A stretch of 64,000 nt of DNA from Ectobacillus antri (GCF_003852715.1 NZ_RIAV01000002.1:186001-250000), one strand, 5' to 3'; shown: positions 52,562 through 61,899, counted from the stretch's first letter. Notes: generated by a model from the letters alone, not told the origin. Numbers and translations are program-made.

Positions 52562-53485
52562 TTATGAATGCTTTTGCTCTAAACGAAGTAATTCATTAAA
52601 AGAAGCAATCGCAACCTCAACCTGTTGGTCATTCGGTTCTTTTGTTGTAAGCAATTGTAACCAAAGTCCCGGATAGCCCAGAAAGCGAAGCACCGGAACG
52701 TCTCGCAATTTGTTTGTGAGCTGCAGTACTTCAAATGAGATACCAAGAACCACAGGGATTAATGCTAAGCGGTTTACAAGACGTAGCCAAAGCGGTTCTG
52801 TTGGCACCAATAAATAAATAAACATACTGATGATAACGGTAAAGAGAATAAAACTGCTACCGCAGCGATAATGAAGTCTCGTTTGAAGTTGCACATTCTC
52901 TACGGTAAGTGGTAAGTTGTTCTCATATGCATTAATTACTTTGTGTTCAGCCCCATGATATTGAAAAACTCGTTTTACGAGCGGTGTAAGCGAAATCATA
53001 TAAATGTAACCTAATAAAAAGAACAATTTTATGATGCTTTCTAAAAGTACCTGCGCAGTGTGTGTTGGAAAAATGGGTTTAGCTAAGGCTGCAAGAATGG
53101 CAGGTACTGCCGTAAAAACCACTTTGCCAAAGATAAAAGATAAAACACCTACAACTGCAACCCCAAGTAGCATCGTCAGTTTGGATTGATTTTCATTTTG
53201 CTTAGCAATCTCATCATCGTCTTCTGGATTTACGCCAAATCGTTCCGAAGAAAAGTTTAAGTGCCTAGCTCCAGTTGCACTGGCATGTACAATTGCTGCG
53301 ATACCGCGTATAAAAGGAATTTTTTTTGTAACTTGCAAAAGCCTGTTATTTGTTCGAGGTAATCGAAAAAATTCAATTTCTTTATTTTTTCGACGAATTG
53401 CTGTAACTGTATATTCTCTACCGCCAAACATAACTCCTTCTACAACAGCTTGTCCCCCATATATTTGTTTTGTCTCCTCTGTCAT
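52562..53485 (-). CDS. yqhQ: DUF1385 membrane protein YqhQ
   Basis: A 307-residue membrane protein with the DUF1385 hallmarks YGGQAVVEGVMFGG near the N-terminus and FQYHGAEHKVINAYE in the middle, the latter with invariant His and Glu residues. About four membrane segments lie at 118-140, 155-180, 215-235 and 245-262. The molecular role is not established. The start at 53485 gives the usual MTEE...IYGGQ opening; 53503 is an alternative. Confidence 0.88.
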   Translation of the reverse strand: MTEETKQIYGGQAVVEGVMFGGREYTVTAIRRKNKEIEFFRLPRTNNRLLQVTKKIPFIRGIAAIVHASATGARHLNFSSERFGVNPEDDDEIAKQNENQSKLTMLLGVAVVGVLSFIFGKVVFTAVPAILAALAKPIFPTHTAQVLLESIIKLFFLLGYIYMISLTPLVKRVFQYHGAEHKVINAYENNLPLTVENVQLQTRLHYRCGSSFILFTVIISMFIYLLVPTEPLWLRLVNRLALIPVVLGISFEVLQLTNKLRDVPVLRFLGYPGLWLQLLTTKEPNDQQVEVAIASFNELLRLEQKHS

Positions 53486-53657
53486 GTAAACACCAACCTG
53501 CATTTGTTTTTCTTCATTGTATCTGTAAAACTAACCGCATGACAAGAGAAACTGAAAGGGGCTATGTCAAAGTGTATAAAGTTAGCTACAAATTCAGCCG
53601 TACTAACCGACATGATTTTTCATAGGAAGGATATACTAACGAGCGGAGGTGTACCTA

Positions 53658-54161
53658 TTGAATAATCATAAAAATCAATCAAAACCAACATCGTTAGCGA
53701 AAAAAGCAATACAAATTGGTTTATTTGCCGGTCTTTTTTGGGGATTGGTCTGGTATTTCTTTCATATCTTTTCCTTTACAAATGTTGGACCGAATCATCT
53801 CCTTATGCCGTTTGCTTTAGGAAAATGGAAGGAAGGGGTATGGGGAAATTTATCCGGGGTAATCGTCATGACAATCTTGTCCATTTTACTTGCGATATTG
53901 TACGGTGCATTCTTTAAGAAGTTTCAGGGGGTTATACCCGGTGTGATACAGGGGTTAATATTGTGGAGTATTTTATTTTTTGGAATTGGCTTTCTATCCC
54001 CTGTTGTCGATATGCCTTTTGAACTTTCAAGAGCTACACTCGTTACAACTATATGTATTTTCATCTTACACGGTGTATTCATCGCCTATTCCGTCTCTTT
54101 TGAAGCAAGCGAACAAAAATTGACGGGTGTAGGGAAAGAGGCGAACTATTCAAATAAGTAA
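53658..54161 (+). CDS. yqhR: YqhR family membrane protein
   Basis: A 167-residue protein with four hydrophobic segments (about 20-40, 65-90, 95-120 and 128-148). WYFFHIFSFTNVGPNHLLMPFALGKWK is a recognisable YqhR stretch. The TTG at 53658 has GGAGGTG at good spacing; the GTG at 53649 lies inside that site. Function is unknown. Synteny with yqhQ and aroQ supports the name. Confidence 0.8.
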   Translation: MNNHKNQSKPTSLAKKAIQIGLFAGLFWGLVWYFFHIFSFTNVGPNHLLMPFALGKWKEGVWGNLSGVIVMTILSILLAILYGAFFKKFQGVIPGVIQGLILWSILFFGIGFLSPVVDMPFELSRATLVTTICIFILHGVFIAYSVSFEASEQKLTGVGKEANYSNK

Positions 54162-54172
54162 AGGGTATGGTA

Positions 54173-54198
54173 GAATGTTGTATGAACATTCTTTTTTG
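54173..54198 (+). terminator. terminator after yqhR
   Basis: GAATGTT pairs with AACATTC around GTATG, followed by six T. Confidence 0.85.
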
Positions 54199-54306
54199 TC
54201 ACGTTTTAACACAAAGCAGTTCTATACGAGGCGATATGATCTAGCTTGCTATCCATCAGAAGAGTAGTTCGTATTGATGGAAGTTTTACTTGATAAGGAG
54301 TTTGCG

Positions 54307-54747
54307 ATGAAAAAATTACTACTTATTAATGGACCTAATTTAAATCGTCTTGGTGTGCGAGAAGTTGGCGTGTATGGCGTCGAAACCTTGCAGTCCCTTG
54401 AGTCTGGATTGCGTCAATTTGCAAGTGAGCACGGTGCTGTACTTGATTGCTTTCAATCTAATCTAGAAGGCGCTATTATTAATAAGTTACATGAAGCGGA
54501 TGAACTATATGAAGGGATTGTACTGAATCCTGGCGCTTACACGCATTACAGCTATGCAATCCGGGATGCAATTGCAAGCATTTCAGTTCCTGTAATTGAA
54601 GTACATATTTCTAACATTCATAAGCGTGAAGAATTTCGTCATATTTCAGTTACAGCACCAGTTACAGCAGGACAAATTGTAGGTCTGGGGTTTTATGGAT
54701 ACAAACTAGCCGTTTTGGCATTATTGGGGGAGGAACATAATGGATAA
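54307..54747 (+). CDS. aroQ: type II 3-dehydroquinate dehydratase
   Basis: A 146-residue enzyme that dehydrates 3-dehydroquinate in the shikimate pathway. It has LLINGPNLNRLGVRE with the active-site Asn, the flexible lid with Arg and Tyr of EVGVYG, FQSNLEGAIINKLHE, NPGAYTHYSYAIRDA and EVHISNIHKREEFR with the catalytic His. AAGGAG precedes the ATG at 54307; the longer frame from 54274 is not needed. It overlaps the next start by eight bases. Confidence 0.95.
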   Translation: MKKLLLINGPNLNRLGVREVGVYGVETLQSLESGLRQFASEHGAVLDCFQSNLEGAIINKLHEADELYEGIVLNPGAYTHYSYAIRDAIASISVPVIEVHISNIHKREEFRHISVTAPVTAGQIVGLGFYGYKLAVLALLGEEHNG

Positions 54748-55801
54748 GTTATTACAATTACGTTCTTTGTTTGCCAACAAGGAAATTGATGCGTTATTAA
54801 TCACAAGTCAGTATAATCGTACATATATGACAGGATTTACTGGCTCAGCAGGTGTTGCAGTCATTACAAATAATCGTGCTATCTTCATTACAGATTTTCG
54901 TTATGTGGAACAAGCGCAAAACCAAGCGGTTGGGTATGAGATTGTGCAACATACAGGTACGTTAGTAGAAGAAGTGGCAAAACAAGTGAAGGAATTAGGC
55001 ATTCAAAAGCTGGGTTTTGAACAAGATGCATTAACATACGCCTCTTTTAAATTATATGAAACAGCAGTAGAAGCGGATTTAGTCCCAACATCTGGACTTG
55101 TGGAAAAGTTACGCTTGATTAAGACGGAATCTGAGATTAAGATATTAAAGGATGCGGCTCAAATTGCAGATGCGGCGTTTACTCATATTTTGTCTTTTAT
55201 TCGACCGGGTGTTACAGAATTAGAGGTTTCTAATGAGCTTGAATTTTTCATGCGCAAGCAAGGGGCCACTTCTTCTTCCTTTGACATTATTGTGGCTTCA
55301 GGACTTCGTTCGGCATTGCCACATGGCGTAGCTTCTGACAAAGTGATACAACAAGGCGAATTGATTACACTTGATTTTGGTGCATACTATAAAGGCTATT
55401 GCTCTGATATTACGCGCACGGTTGCTGTCGGAGAACCTGCAGCTGATTTGAAGAATATTTATGATATTGTTTTAGAAGCGCAGTTGCGTGGTGTAAACGG
55501 CATTAAAGCAGGTATGACGGGACGCGAAGCAGATGCTTTGACTCGTGATTACATAACGGAAAAAGGCTATGGTGAGTATTTCGGTCATTCTACAGGACAC
55601 GGAATCGGTATGGAGGTTCATGAAGGACCGGGATTAGCGTTCCGCTCTGAAGTGATACTGGAACCGGGCATGATTGTAACAGTAGAGCCTGGCATTTATG
55701 TTCCGGGTCTTGGCGGTGTGCGCATTGAGGATGACGTGCTTGTTACTGCAGAAGGCAATGAAATTTTAACGCATTCACCAAAAGAGCTGATTATTCTATA
55801 A
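54740..55801 (+). CDS. papA: Xaa-Pro aminopeptidase family protein
   Basis: A 353-residue pita-bread metallopeptidase (M24B) that removes N-terminal residues before proline. The metal ligands are in LDFGAYYKGYCSDITRT (two Asp), GHSTGHGIGMEVHEGP (His), VEPGIYVPG (Glu) and GGVRIEDD (Glu). GGGGAGGAA precedes the ATG, which overlaps the aroQ stop. It corresponds to YqhT of B. subtilis and lies just before efp, which is of interest because EF-P serves polyproline translation. Confidence 0.93.
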   Translation: MDKLLQLRSLFANKEIDALLITSQYNRTYMTGFTGSAGVAVITNNRAIFITDFRYVEQAQNQAVGYEIVQHTGTLVEEVAKQVKELGIQKLGFEQDALTYASFKLYETAVEADLVPTSGLVEKLRLIKTESEIKILKDAAQIADAAFTHILSFIRPGVTELEVSNELEFFMRKQGATSSSFDIIVASGLRSALPHGVASDKVIQQGELITLDFGAYYKGYCSDITRTVAVGEPAADLKNIYDIVLEAQLRGVNGIKAGMTGREADALTRDYITEKGYGEYFGHSTGHGIGMEVHEGPGLAFRSEVILEPGMIVTVEPGIYVPGLGGVRIEDDVLVTAEGNEILTHSPKELIIL

Positions 55802-55819
55802 TACAGGAGGATTTTTTTC

Positions 55820-56377
55820 ATGATCTCAGTAAATGATTTTCGTACTGGTTTAACAATCGAAACAGACGGCGGTCTTTGGCAAGTATTGGAGTTTCAACAC
55901 GTAAAGCCTGGAAAAGGAGCGGCTTTCGTACGTTCTAAACTGCGTAACCTACGTACAGGTGCAATTCAAGAGAAAACATTTCGTGCAGGTGAAAAAGTAG
56001 AAAAAGCGCACATTGAAAACCGCCGCATGCAATATTTATATGCAATGGGTGATGAGCATGTATTTATGGATAACGAAAGCTATGAGCAATTAGAATTACC
56101 AACTCAACGTATTGAGCGCGAGTTGAAATTCTTGAAAGAAAATATGGAAGTGTATATTATGACTTTCCAAGGAGAAGTGCTTGGTGTTGAGCTTCCAAAT
56201 ACAGTTGAGTTAAAAGTTGTAGAAACAGAGCCTGGTATCAAAGGTGATACAGCTTCTAACGTTACAAAGCCAGCTACAATGGAAACAGGACTTGTAGTGC
56301 AAGTTCCGATTTTCATCAACGAAGGCGAAATATTGGTTATTAATACAGCCGAAGCGAAATACGTTTCACGCGCATAA
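55820..56377 (+). CDS. efp: elongation factor P
   Basis: A 185-residue three-domain factor that helps ribosomes through proline runs. The loop that is modified reads KPGKGAAF with Lys32 at its tip, as in B. subtilis. The C-terminal signature [17 protein letters not shown] is complete. AGGAGG precedes the ATG, 18 bases after papA. A strong terminator follows. Confidence 0.97.
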   Translation: MISVNDFRTGLTIETDGGLWQVLEFQHVKPGKGAAFVRSKLRNLRTGAIQEKTFRAGEKVEKAHIENRRMQYLYAMGDEHVFMDNESYEQLELPTQRIERELKFLKENMEVYIMTFQGEVLGVELPNTVELKVVETEPGIKGDTASNVTKPATMETGLVVQVPIFINEGEILVINTAEAKYVSRA

Positions 56378-56381
56378 GAAA

Positions 56382-56411
56382 AAGGCATTCCCTAGGGAAT
56401 GCCTTTTTCTT
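56382..56411 (+). terminator. terminator after efp
   Basis: AAAAGGCATTCCC and GGGAATGCCTTTT form a long perfect stem around TA. Confidence 0.92.
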
Positions 56412-56505
56412 ATGCGCGTATTTACATGCAAAATTGTTCTGAAACGGACAACCTCTGCATAATGTGTTACAAAACGTATTTTGCGAATGGAAAGAAGGTG
56501 GATCG

Positions 56506-56784
56506 TTGAAATGGCTGACGTGGATTGAGTCTGCCGTATTGGCAATGGCATTGCTTCGGCTCATATCAGGTAGCATTGAGATTACGGCCGCCTTGTCCAT
56601 GCTGTATGTAAATGATGTAAAAAAAGCGTTATTCATTAATGGGATGTTAGCTCTTGTCGGACCGACTGTATTGGTCATTACCATGATTATCGGTGTGACG
56701 CAAGTGGCAGGCGGCCTGTCGTTTGTAAAACTGTTCTTTCTGATTTTAGGGGTTGGCTGTATATTTATCGCACTTTTAAAATGA
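56506..56784 (+). CDS. yqhV: DUF2619 membrane protein YqhV
   Basis: A 92-residue protein with three hydrophobic segments, containing VLAMALLRLISGSIEITAAL, MLYVNDVKKALFINGML and a final membrane helix. It matches YqhV of B. subtilis, which lies just before spoIIIAA and is expressed in sporulation there. The TTG at 56506 follows AGAAGGTGG. The function is unknown. Confidence 0.82.
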   Translation: MKWLTWIESAVLAMALLRLISGSIEITAALSMLYVNDVKKALFINGMLALVGPTVLVITMIIGVTQVAGGLSFVKLFFLILGVGCIFIALLK

Positions 56785-56856
56785 TGGCTATGTTAAAACC
56801 AACTATCGACAATCAGTACAGAACTTTGACAGAACTACAATGATAAGGAGCCGCGT

Positions 56857-57771
56857 ATGAGGGAATTGTTAGAAATGTTACCAATGCGAGTACAAGAAAT
56901 ATTGCAGACTGTACAGTTAGATGATTTAGAAGAAATTCGTATGCGTGTGCAGCGCCCGTTAGAATGCAGTGCCGCCGGTTGTGTAAAAGTATATCCCTAT
57001 GTTGTGACAACAGAAGATGCGATGCAGTTGCTAAATAGAATTAGTCAATTTTCAATTTATACACTAGAGGAAGAGCTACGCAGAGGATATATCACTATAC
57101 GAGGTGGACATCGTATTGGGTTGGCAGGACGAGTTGTTACAGAAAAAGGATTTGTTAAATTGATTCGTGACGTATCTTCATTCAATATTCGAATTGCCAG
57201 ACAAAAGCTAGGGATTGCTGAACCGCTACTTTCATACGTCTATGAAAACAATTGGAAAAATACAATGATTGTCGGTCCACCCCAAACAGGGAAAACCACA
57301 TTGCTACGAGATTTTGCACGAATTATCAGCATAGGCCACAAAGGAATTCCTTCGGCAAAGGTAGGTATTGTGGACGAGCGCTCGGAAATTGCCGGATCAG
57401 TCAAAGGGGTCCCGCAATATGAGCTTGGGGTAAGAGTAGACGTGTTGGATGCTTGTCCAAAAGCAGAAGGGATGATGATGTTAATTCGTTCAATGAGCCC
57501 TGAAATAGTCATTGCGGACGAAGTTGGAAGAGAAGAAGACGTCGAAGCGATATTAGAAGCGGTTTATGCAGGTGTTGGTTTATTTATTACAGCGCACGGT
57601 TATGGGTATGAAGACGTGAAAAAACGACCTTCTCTACGAAAGATGATAGAGTATGGTGTATTTGACCGCGTGATTGAGCTTTCTAAAACAAAAGGACCTG
57701 GAACGATTGTAGCTGTAAAAACGGGTCAAGGTCAGATGCTTCGAGTACAGGGGGCGGGGCAAATATGTTGA
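56857..57771 (+). CDS. spoIIIAA: stage III sporulation protein AA (ATPase)
   Basis: A 304-residue ATPase related to secretion ATPases, acting in the mother cell to drive or assemble the SpoIIIA-SpoIIQ channel between mother cell and forespore. Walker A GPPQTGKTT is near residues 139-147, VGIVDERSEIAG follows, and the Walker B region is EIVIADEVGREED. AAGGAG precedes the ATG. It is the first of eight tightly spaced genes. Confidence 0.95.
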   Translation: MRELLEMLPMRVQEILQTVQLDDLEEIRMRVQRPLECSAAGCVKVYPYVVTTEDAMQLLNRISQFSIYTLEEELRRGYITIRGGHRIGLAGRVVTEKGFVKLIRDVSSFNIRIARQKLGIAEPLLSYVYENNWKNTMIVGPPQTGKTTLLRDFARIISIGHKGIPSAKVGIVDERSEIAGSVKGVPQYELGVRVDVLDACPKAEGMMMLIRSMSPEIVIADEVGREEDVEAILEAVYAGVGLFITAHGYGYEDVKKRPSLRKMIEYGVFDRVIELSKTKGPGTIVAVKTGQGQMLRVQGAGQIC

Positions 57772-58280
57772 AGTTGATTGGTGCGGTACTAGTGGTCAGC
57801 GCAACGACATGTATTGGATTTCAATACGCAAAAAAAATGAGCGAGCGTCCACGACAGATTCGACTTCTTAAAACAGCATTGCAGTCGCTAGAGGCAGAGA
57901 TTATGTATGGACATACCCCTTTGCGAGAAGCAGCACAGCGACTTGAAGCACAAATGCCAAAACCAATCAATTGGTTGTTTCAAAGCTTTCAAAAGCGCTT
58001 GGAGAACGGAAATCAAACGGTTCGTGAGGCGTGGGATGACAGTTTGGGAGAGATATGGAAGCTTACGGCGTTAAAGCAAACAGAGAAAGAAATTTTAAAA
58101 CAGTTTGGAGAGACGCTTGGTCAGCATGATCGAGAATCACAGCAAAAGCATATCCTCCTTTGTATTAATCATCTGGAGCGAGAAGAAGACGAGGCAAAGG
58201 ATGCGCAGGCACGATATGAAAAAATGATGAAAAGTTTGGGAATATTAGCTGGGCTGCTCATCGTCATTTTATTGTACTAG
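57765..58280 (+). CDS. spoIIIAB: stage III sporulation protein AB
   Basis: A 171-residue protein with an N-terminal membrane segment, a helical middle (RPRQIRLLKTALQSLEAEIMYGHTPLREAA) and a C-terminal membrane helix. It is related to GspF-type assembly proteins and should be an inner part of the channel base. It overlaps spoIIIAA by seven bases. Confidence 0.93.
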   Translation: MLKLIGAVLVVSATTCIGFQYAKKMSERPRQIRLLKTALQSLEAEIMYGHTPLREAAQRLEAQMPKPINWLFQSFQKRLENGNQTVREAWDDSLGEIWKLTALKQTEKEILKQFGETLGQHDRESQQKHILLCINHLEREEDEAKDAQARYEKMMKSLGILAGLLIVILLY

Positions 58281-58290
58281 GGGGATTGTG

Positions 58291-58494
58291 ATGTCTATGG
58301 AAGTAGGACTTATTTTTCAAATCGCAGGCATCGGTATTATCTTGGCGTTCATTCACACAGTGTTAAAAGAGCTGAAGCGAGAAGATATTGCAAACTGGAC
58401 CATTTTAGTTGGCTTTGTTGTGATCCTGCTTCATGTTGCAGCATTAATCAATAGTTTGTTCGATAAAATCAAGAGTGTGTTTTTGTTTCAGTAA
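58291..58494 (+). CDS. spoIIIAC: stage III sporulation protein AC
   Basis: A 67-residue protein with two membrane helices, opening MSMEVGLIFQIAGIGIILAF and ending VFLFQ, as in other SpoIIIAC proteins. It lies in the mother-cell-side membrane complex. ATG at 58291 is preferred over GTG at 58288 on spacing from GGGGG; ATG 58297 is also possible. Confidence 0.92.
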   Translation: MSMEVGLIFQIAGIGIILAFIHTVLKELKREDIANWTILVGFVVILLHVAALINSLFDKIKSVFLFQ

Positions 58495-58508
58495 AGGAGG
58501 CGCTACGT

Positions 58509-58904
58509 ATCGAAATTTTACAAATTGTAGGTCTCGGATTAATTGCCACCTTTTTAGCGGCAGTGTTAAATCAGCAAAAATCAAGCATTACTTCGATGTT
58601 TATCGTGTTTGTCGGTGCAGTGATGTTTTTGCTTTTAATTGATCAAATTGGGGCCATATTGGACATGATTCAGCGCATCGCTAGCGAAGCGAACGTGAAT
58701 AACGTGTATGTAGAAACGTTACTAAAAATTATCGGCATCGCTTATATTGCTGAATTTGGTGCACAAATTACAAAGGATGCAGGGCAGGGAGCAATTGCTT
58801 CTAAAATTGAATTAGCTGGTAAAGTTCTTATTCTTGTAATGGCCATCCCCATTTTAACAGTAGTTATTGAAACTATTTTAGGCTTTTTACCAAAGGGAGG
58901 ATAA
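58509..58904 (+). CDS. spoIIIAD: stage III sporulation protein AD, apparent ATC start
   Basis: A 131-residue four-span membrane protein. Homology to SpoIIIAD extends upstream of the first canonical start: codons from 58509 read (I)EILQIVGLGLIATFLAAVLN, matching the first helix of the family. No ATG, GTG or TTG exists between the spoIIIAC stop (58492-58494) and this region. An AAAGGAGG site ends eight bases before an ATC codon at 58509, which is the likely start. Beginning at GTG 58563 would remove the first helix and lacks a ribosome site. The rest (EFGAQITKDAGQGAIASKIELAGK) is typical. Confidence 0.85.
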   Translation: MEILQIVGLGLIATFLAAVLNQQKSSITSMFIVFVGAVMFLLLIDQIGAILDMIQRIASEANVNNVYVETLLKIIGIAYIAEFGAQITKDAGQGAIASKIELAGKVLILVMAIPILTVVIETILGFLPKGG

Positions 58905-58907
58905 ACA

Positions 58908-60074
58908 ATGAAGCGAAAAAGAGGTATGCTGTTTCTCTTTTTCTTTCTTTTCTTTTGTTCCGTATCTGTACAAGCCTCCCCTGTACAACAAGAAATTGCA
59001 AATAGTCAGCTAGAACAGATTGGTGTTACAGAGATTAAGCAGTACTGGGACGAGCTTGTCAGCAAATACGGTGTGTATTTGCCGGAAAGTCAAAAGGGAA
59101 GTTTTATGGAATTTATTAAAGGAGAGAAACAATTTTCATTAGAAGAATGGGTTGGTGGATTTCTTTCTTACTTATTTCATGAATTAATTGCCAACGGCAA
59201 GTTGCTTGGTACTTTGATTATGTTAACAATCTTCAGCGCGTTGCTACAGTCTTTGCAATCTGCATTTGATAAAAGTAATGTGGGTAAAATTGCCGATGTG
59301 GTCGTTTACATGGTGCTGATGATTTTTGCGCTTAATAGCTTTTATGTTGTTACAACGTATGCTAAAGACACGATTCAAATGATGATTGATTTTATTCTGG
59401 CATTGCTACCGATTCTATTGGGGTTGATTGCCGCAGGCGGCGGTGTTGTGTCCGTATCTTTCTTTCACCCAATTATCGTATTTCTCATGAATACGAGTGG
59501 TGTGCTCATGAATTATGTTGTACTACCTCTTTTATTCTTGGCAACGATTTTAAGCATTGTGAGTACGATGAGTGATCAATACAAGGTAACAAAATTGGCG
59601 AAGTTGTTTCAAAATGTAAGCGTAGGATTAATAGGAATTTTTTTAACGGTTTTTCTTGGCGTTTTGTCCGTACAAGGAACTGCAACGGCGGTAGCGGATG
59701 GTATTGCGGTTAAGACAGCTAAGTTTGTTACGGGTAATTTTATTCCAGTAGTCGGACGCATGTTTACCGAGGCTGCTGATACGGTTGTGACTGCTTCCGC
59801 ATTGCTGAAGAATACAGTAGGAATTGCGGGTGTCATCATTCTGCTGTTGATTGTTATCTTTCCGGCGATAAAAATCTTTGCGATTGCGTTTATTTATAAA
59901 TTTGCCGCTGCAATTTTACAACCGGTAGGTAGCGGTTCTATCATCCAATGTTTGGATATTATCGGAAAAAGTATTATTTATGTATTTGCATGTTTGGCAA
60001 TTGTTTCTCTCATGTTTTTTTTAAGTATTACCATTATTATCGCGGCTGGTAATGTCACGTTGATGATGCGGTAG
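58908..60074 (+). CDS. spoIIIAE: stage III sporulation protein AE
   Basis: A 388-residue polytopic membrane protein with a cleavable-looking signal peptide (MKRKRGMLFLFFFLFFCSVSVQA), an extracellular N-terminal part and about seven further membrane segments. It is thought to form the membrane conduit of the feeding channel. AAGGGAGG precedes the ATG, three bases after spoIIIAD. Confidence 0.94.
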   Translation: MKRKRGMLFLFFFLFFCSVSVQASPVQQEIANSQLEQIGVTEIKQYWDELVSKYGVYLPESQKGSFMEFIKGEKQFSLEEWVGGFLSYLFHELIANGKLLGTLIMLTIFSALLQSLQSAFDKSNVGKIADVVVYMVLMIFALNSFYVVTTYAKDTIQMMIDFILALLPILLGLIAAGGGVVSVSFFHPIIVFLMNTSGVLMNYVVLPLLFLATILSIVSTMSDQYKVTKLAKLFQNVSVGLIGIFLTVFLGVLSVQGTATAVADGIAVKTAKFVTGNFIPVVGRMFTEAADTVVTASALLKNTVGIAGVIILLLIVIFPAIKIFAIAFIYKFAAAILQPVGSGSIIQCLDIIGKSIIYVFACLAIVSLMFFLSITIIIAAGNVTLMMR

Positions 60075-60084
60075 GAGGGATATC

Positions 60085-60702
60085 GTGGCTTATATTACAG
60101 AGTGGATCCGAACCATTATCGTTTTTTTGCTGCTGGCAACCGTACTTCACATGTTGCTTCCGAATACGAGCTTACAAAAATATGTTAAGTTTGTGGTGAG
60201 TCTATTGCTTATCGTATTAATTCTTACACCTGTTTTTAAATTATTGCGCACAGACGTACAAGAGGTCATTGCCGGCTTTAACACTTCTGCATCAAAAAAA
60301 AATATAGAAAATGTAATAGATCAGAAGAAAAAAGAAATACAAGCCTCACAACGTGCATATATTTTAGAACAGATGGCTGTCCAAATGAAAAAACAGGTTG
60401 CAAAAGATCTGGAAGTCGAATATGGCGTGCAAGTGGTCGATTTACGTATTACTGCTGTGAGTGAAGTAAAATCACCAGAAGATATTCAAGAAATCTCAGT
60501 CACTTTCAAAGAAGCGGACAGAAAAACATCTGGTACAGTTGAAGCAGTGAAGCGCATTAAAATTGACACAAGCACGCCACATCAGCAGACCGTCGACAAG
60601 CAAGCAACACAAGATATACAACAATTCCTGGCGCGGGAGTGGCAACTAGAGGAAAGCAAAATAATGGTACAGGAAGGAGGGAGGGGACATGAACGACAAT
60701 AA
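60085..60702 (+). CDS. spoIIIAF: stage III sporulation protein AF
   Basis: A 205-residue protein with two N-terminal membrane helices (about 7-25 and 33-50) and an extracytoplasmic ring-building-like domain. GGAGGGA precedes the GTG start. It overlaps spoIIIAG by 14 bases. Confidence 0.92.
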   Translation: MAYITEWIRTIIVFLLLATVLHMLLPNTSLQKYVKFVVSLLLIVLILTPVFKLLRTDVQEVIAGFNTSASKKNIENVIDQKKKEIQASQRAYILEQMAVQMKKQVAKDLEVEYGVQVVDLRITAVSEVKSPEDIQEISVTFKEADRKTSGTVEAVKRIKIDTSTPHQQTVDKQATQDIQQFLAREWQLEESKIMVQEGGRGHERQ

Positions 60703-61327
60703 ACAAAGTGTTTGGCAAAAGTGGCTACGGCCAAATGAAGAAGAGAAGAAGCGGAAAAAGTTTAACCCGAAGTTCATTGCGCTGTTGCTGGTCGCTGGCA
60801 TTTTACTGATGTTTTCCGGGAGTTTGTTTCAAAGCAAACCGCAGGAAGCGCCTGTATTTCGTACCGATCCAGAAGAGCCTAAAGATGTAGCTGCTTTTGC
60901 GCAAAAAAGTACAAGCGGTTCTGCCATTGAAAAATACGAAAAGCAGTATGAAGAAGATTTACAGGCGCTACTGGAAGGGATGCAAGGAGTTAAGGATGTA
61001 ACAGTAATTGTAAACTTGGACTCTACTGCAGTGAAAGTGCTAGAAAAAGAGCGCATTAACCGCCATCAAAAAACGAATGAAACCGATCGTGACGGTGGGA
61101 CACGAACCGTTGAAGATGAATCTGTGGAAGAAAGACCAAAGACCATCCGCGTAGGTGACAAGGAAGAGCCCATTGTACTTAAGGAAGATAAACCGCCTGT
61201 GCGAGGAGTGGCCATTACGGCAAAAGGAGCCGACAACATAGAAGTGAAAAAAGCAATGATTGAAATGGTTACGCGTTACTTAGATGTTCCAAGTCACCGC
61301 GTATCTGTAGCACCTAAAAAGAGCTGA
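60689..61327 (+). CDS. spoIIIAG: stage III sporulation protein AG
   Basis: A 212-residue single-span protein (membrane helix about 29-48) with a ring-building domain that forms the large SpoIIIAG ring of the channel. The insertion between the domain halves is rich in charged residues (TNETDRDGGTRTVEDESVEE). GGGAGGGGA precedes the ATG. Confidence 0.93.
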   Translation: MNDNKQSVWQKWLRPNEEEKKRKKFNPKFIALLLVAGILLMFSGSLFQSKPQEAPVFRTDPEEPKDVAAFAQKSTSGSAIEKYEKQYEEDLQALLEGMQGVKDVTVIVNLDSTAVKVLEKERINRHQKTNETDRDGGTRTVEDESVEERPKTIRVGDKEEPIVLKEDKPPVRGVAITAKGADNIEVKKAMIEMVTRYLDVPSHRVSVAPKKS

Positions 61328-61339
61328 GGAGGATTTAAA

Positions 61340-61861
61340 ATGGTAAAAAAGCAAACGATTTGGTTGTTAACAATGCTGAGTTTAGTGGTTGTATTGTCCG
61401 TATATTATGTAACAACGCCAGATGGACCGAAATCTGATATGGTGAGCAAGTCTGTAGAACAGCTAAGAACTGACAGCAAAAAAGCGGGTGAAATAGCAGT
61501 CAAAACATCTGGTGATGAGCAATTTGCACAGCTGCGTTTGGAAATGGAAGATAAGCGCAGCGAAGCCAAAGAGAAATTACAAGAAGTAATTACATCAGTT
61601 GGCACTTCTGCAGAAGAAAAAAGCAAAGCAAAAGATCAACTAGAAGCAATTGAAAAAGTGTCTGCGAAAGAAGCAGTGTTAGAGACATTAATTAAATCAC
61701 AGGGCTATAAAGACGCTTTAGTACGAGCTGACGGAACAGATGTACAAATTACTGTTAAAGCTGATAAGTACTCCAGCAAAGAAGCAAACAACATCATCCA
61801 GCTTGTCACAAAAGAAATTGGCGCACAAAAAGTTGCAGTACGTTTTGATCCAGCCAAGTAA
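61340..61861 (+). CDS. spoIIIAH: stage III sporulation protein AH
   Basis: A 173-residue single-span protein (helix about 7-24) with a YscJ/FliF-like domain, which binds SpoIIQ from the forespore. It is shorter than B. subtilis SpoIIIAH (about 218), mainly in the linker after the membrane helix. The C-terminal VRADGTDVQITVKADKYSSKEANNIIQLV is conserved. GGAGGA precedes the ATG. It ends the operon. Confidence 0.94.
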   Translation: MVKKQTIWLLTMLSLVVVLSVYYVTTPDGPKSDMVSKSVEQLRTDSKKAGEIAVKTSGDEQFAQLRLEMEDKRSEAKEKLQEVITSVGTSAEEKSKAKDQLEAIEKVSAKEAVLETLIKSQGYKDALVRADGTDVQITVKADKYSSKEANNIIQLVTKEIGAQKVAVRFDPAK

Positions 61862-61863
61862 AT

Positions 61864-61899
61864 GAAGAAACCGCCTTTCATGGCGGTTTCTCTTTTTGT
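61864..61899 (+). terminator. terminator after spoIIIAH
   Basis: GAAACCGCC pairs with GGCGGTTTC across a six-base loop, followed by TCTTTTTG. Confidence 0.9.

Noticed and set aside
58563-58904. spoIIIAD starting at GTG 58563
   Set aside because: It would drop the conserved first membrane helix and has no ribosome binding site; the upstream ATC with AAAGGAGG fits better.
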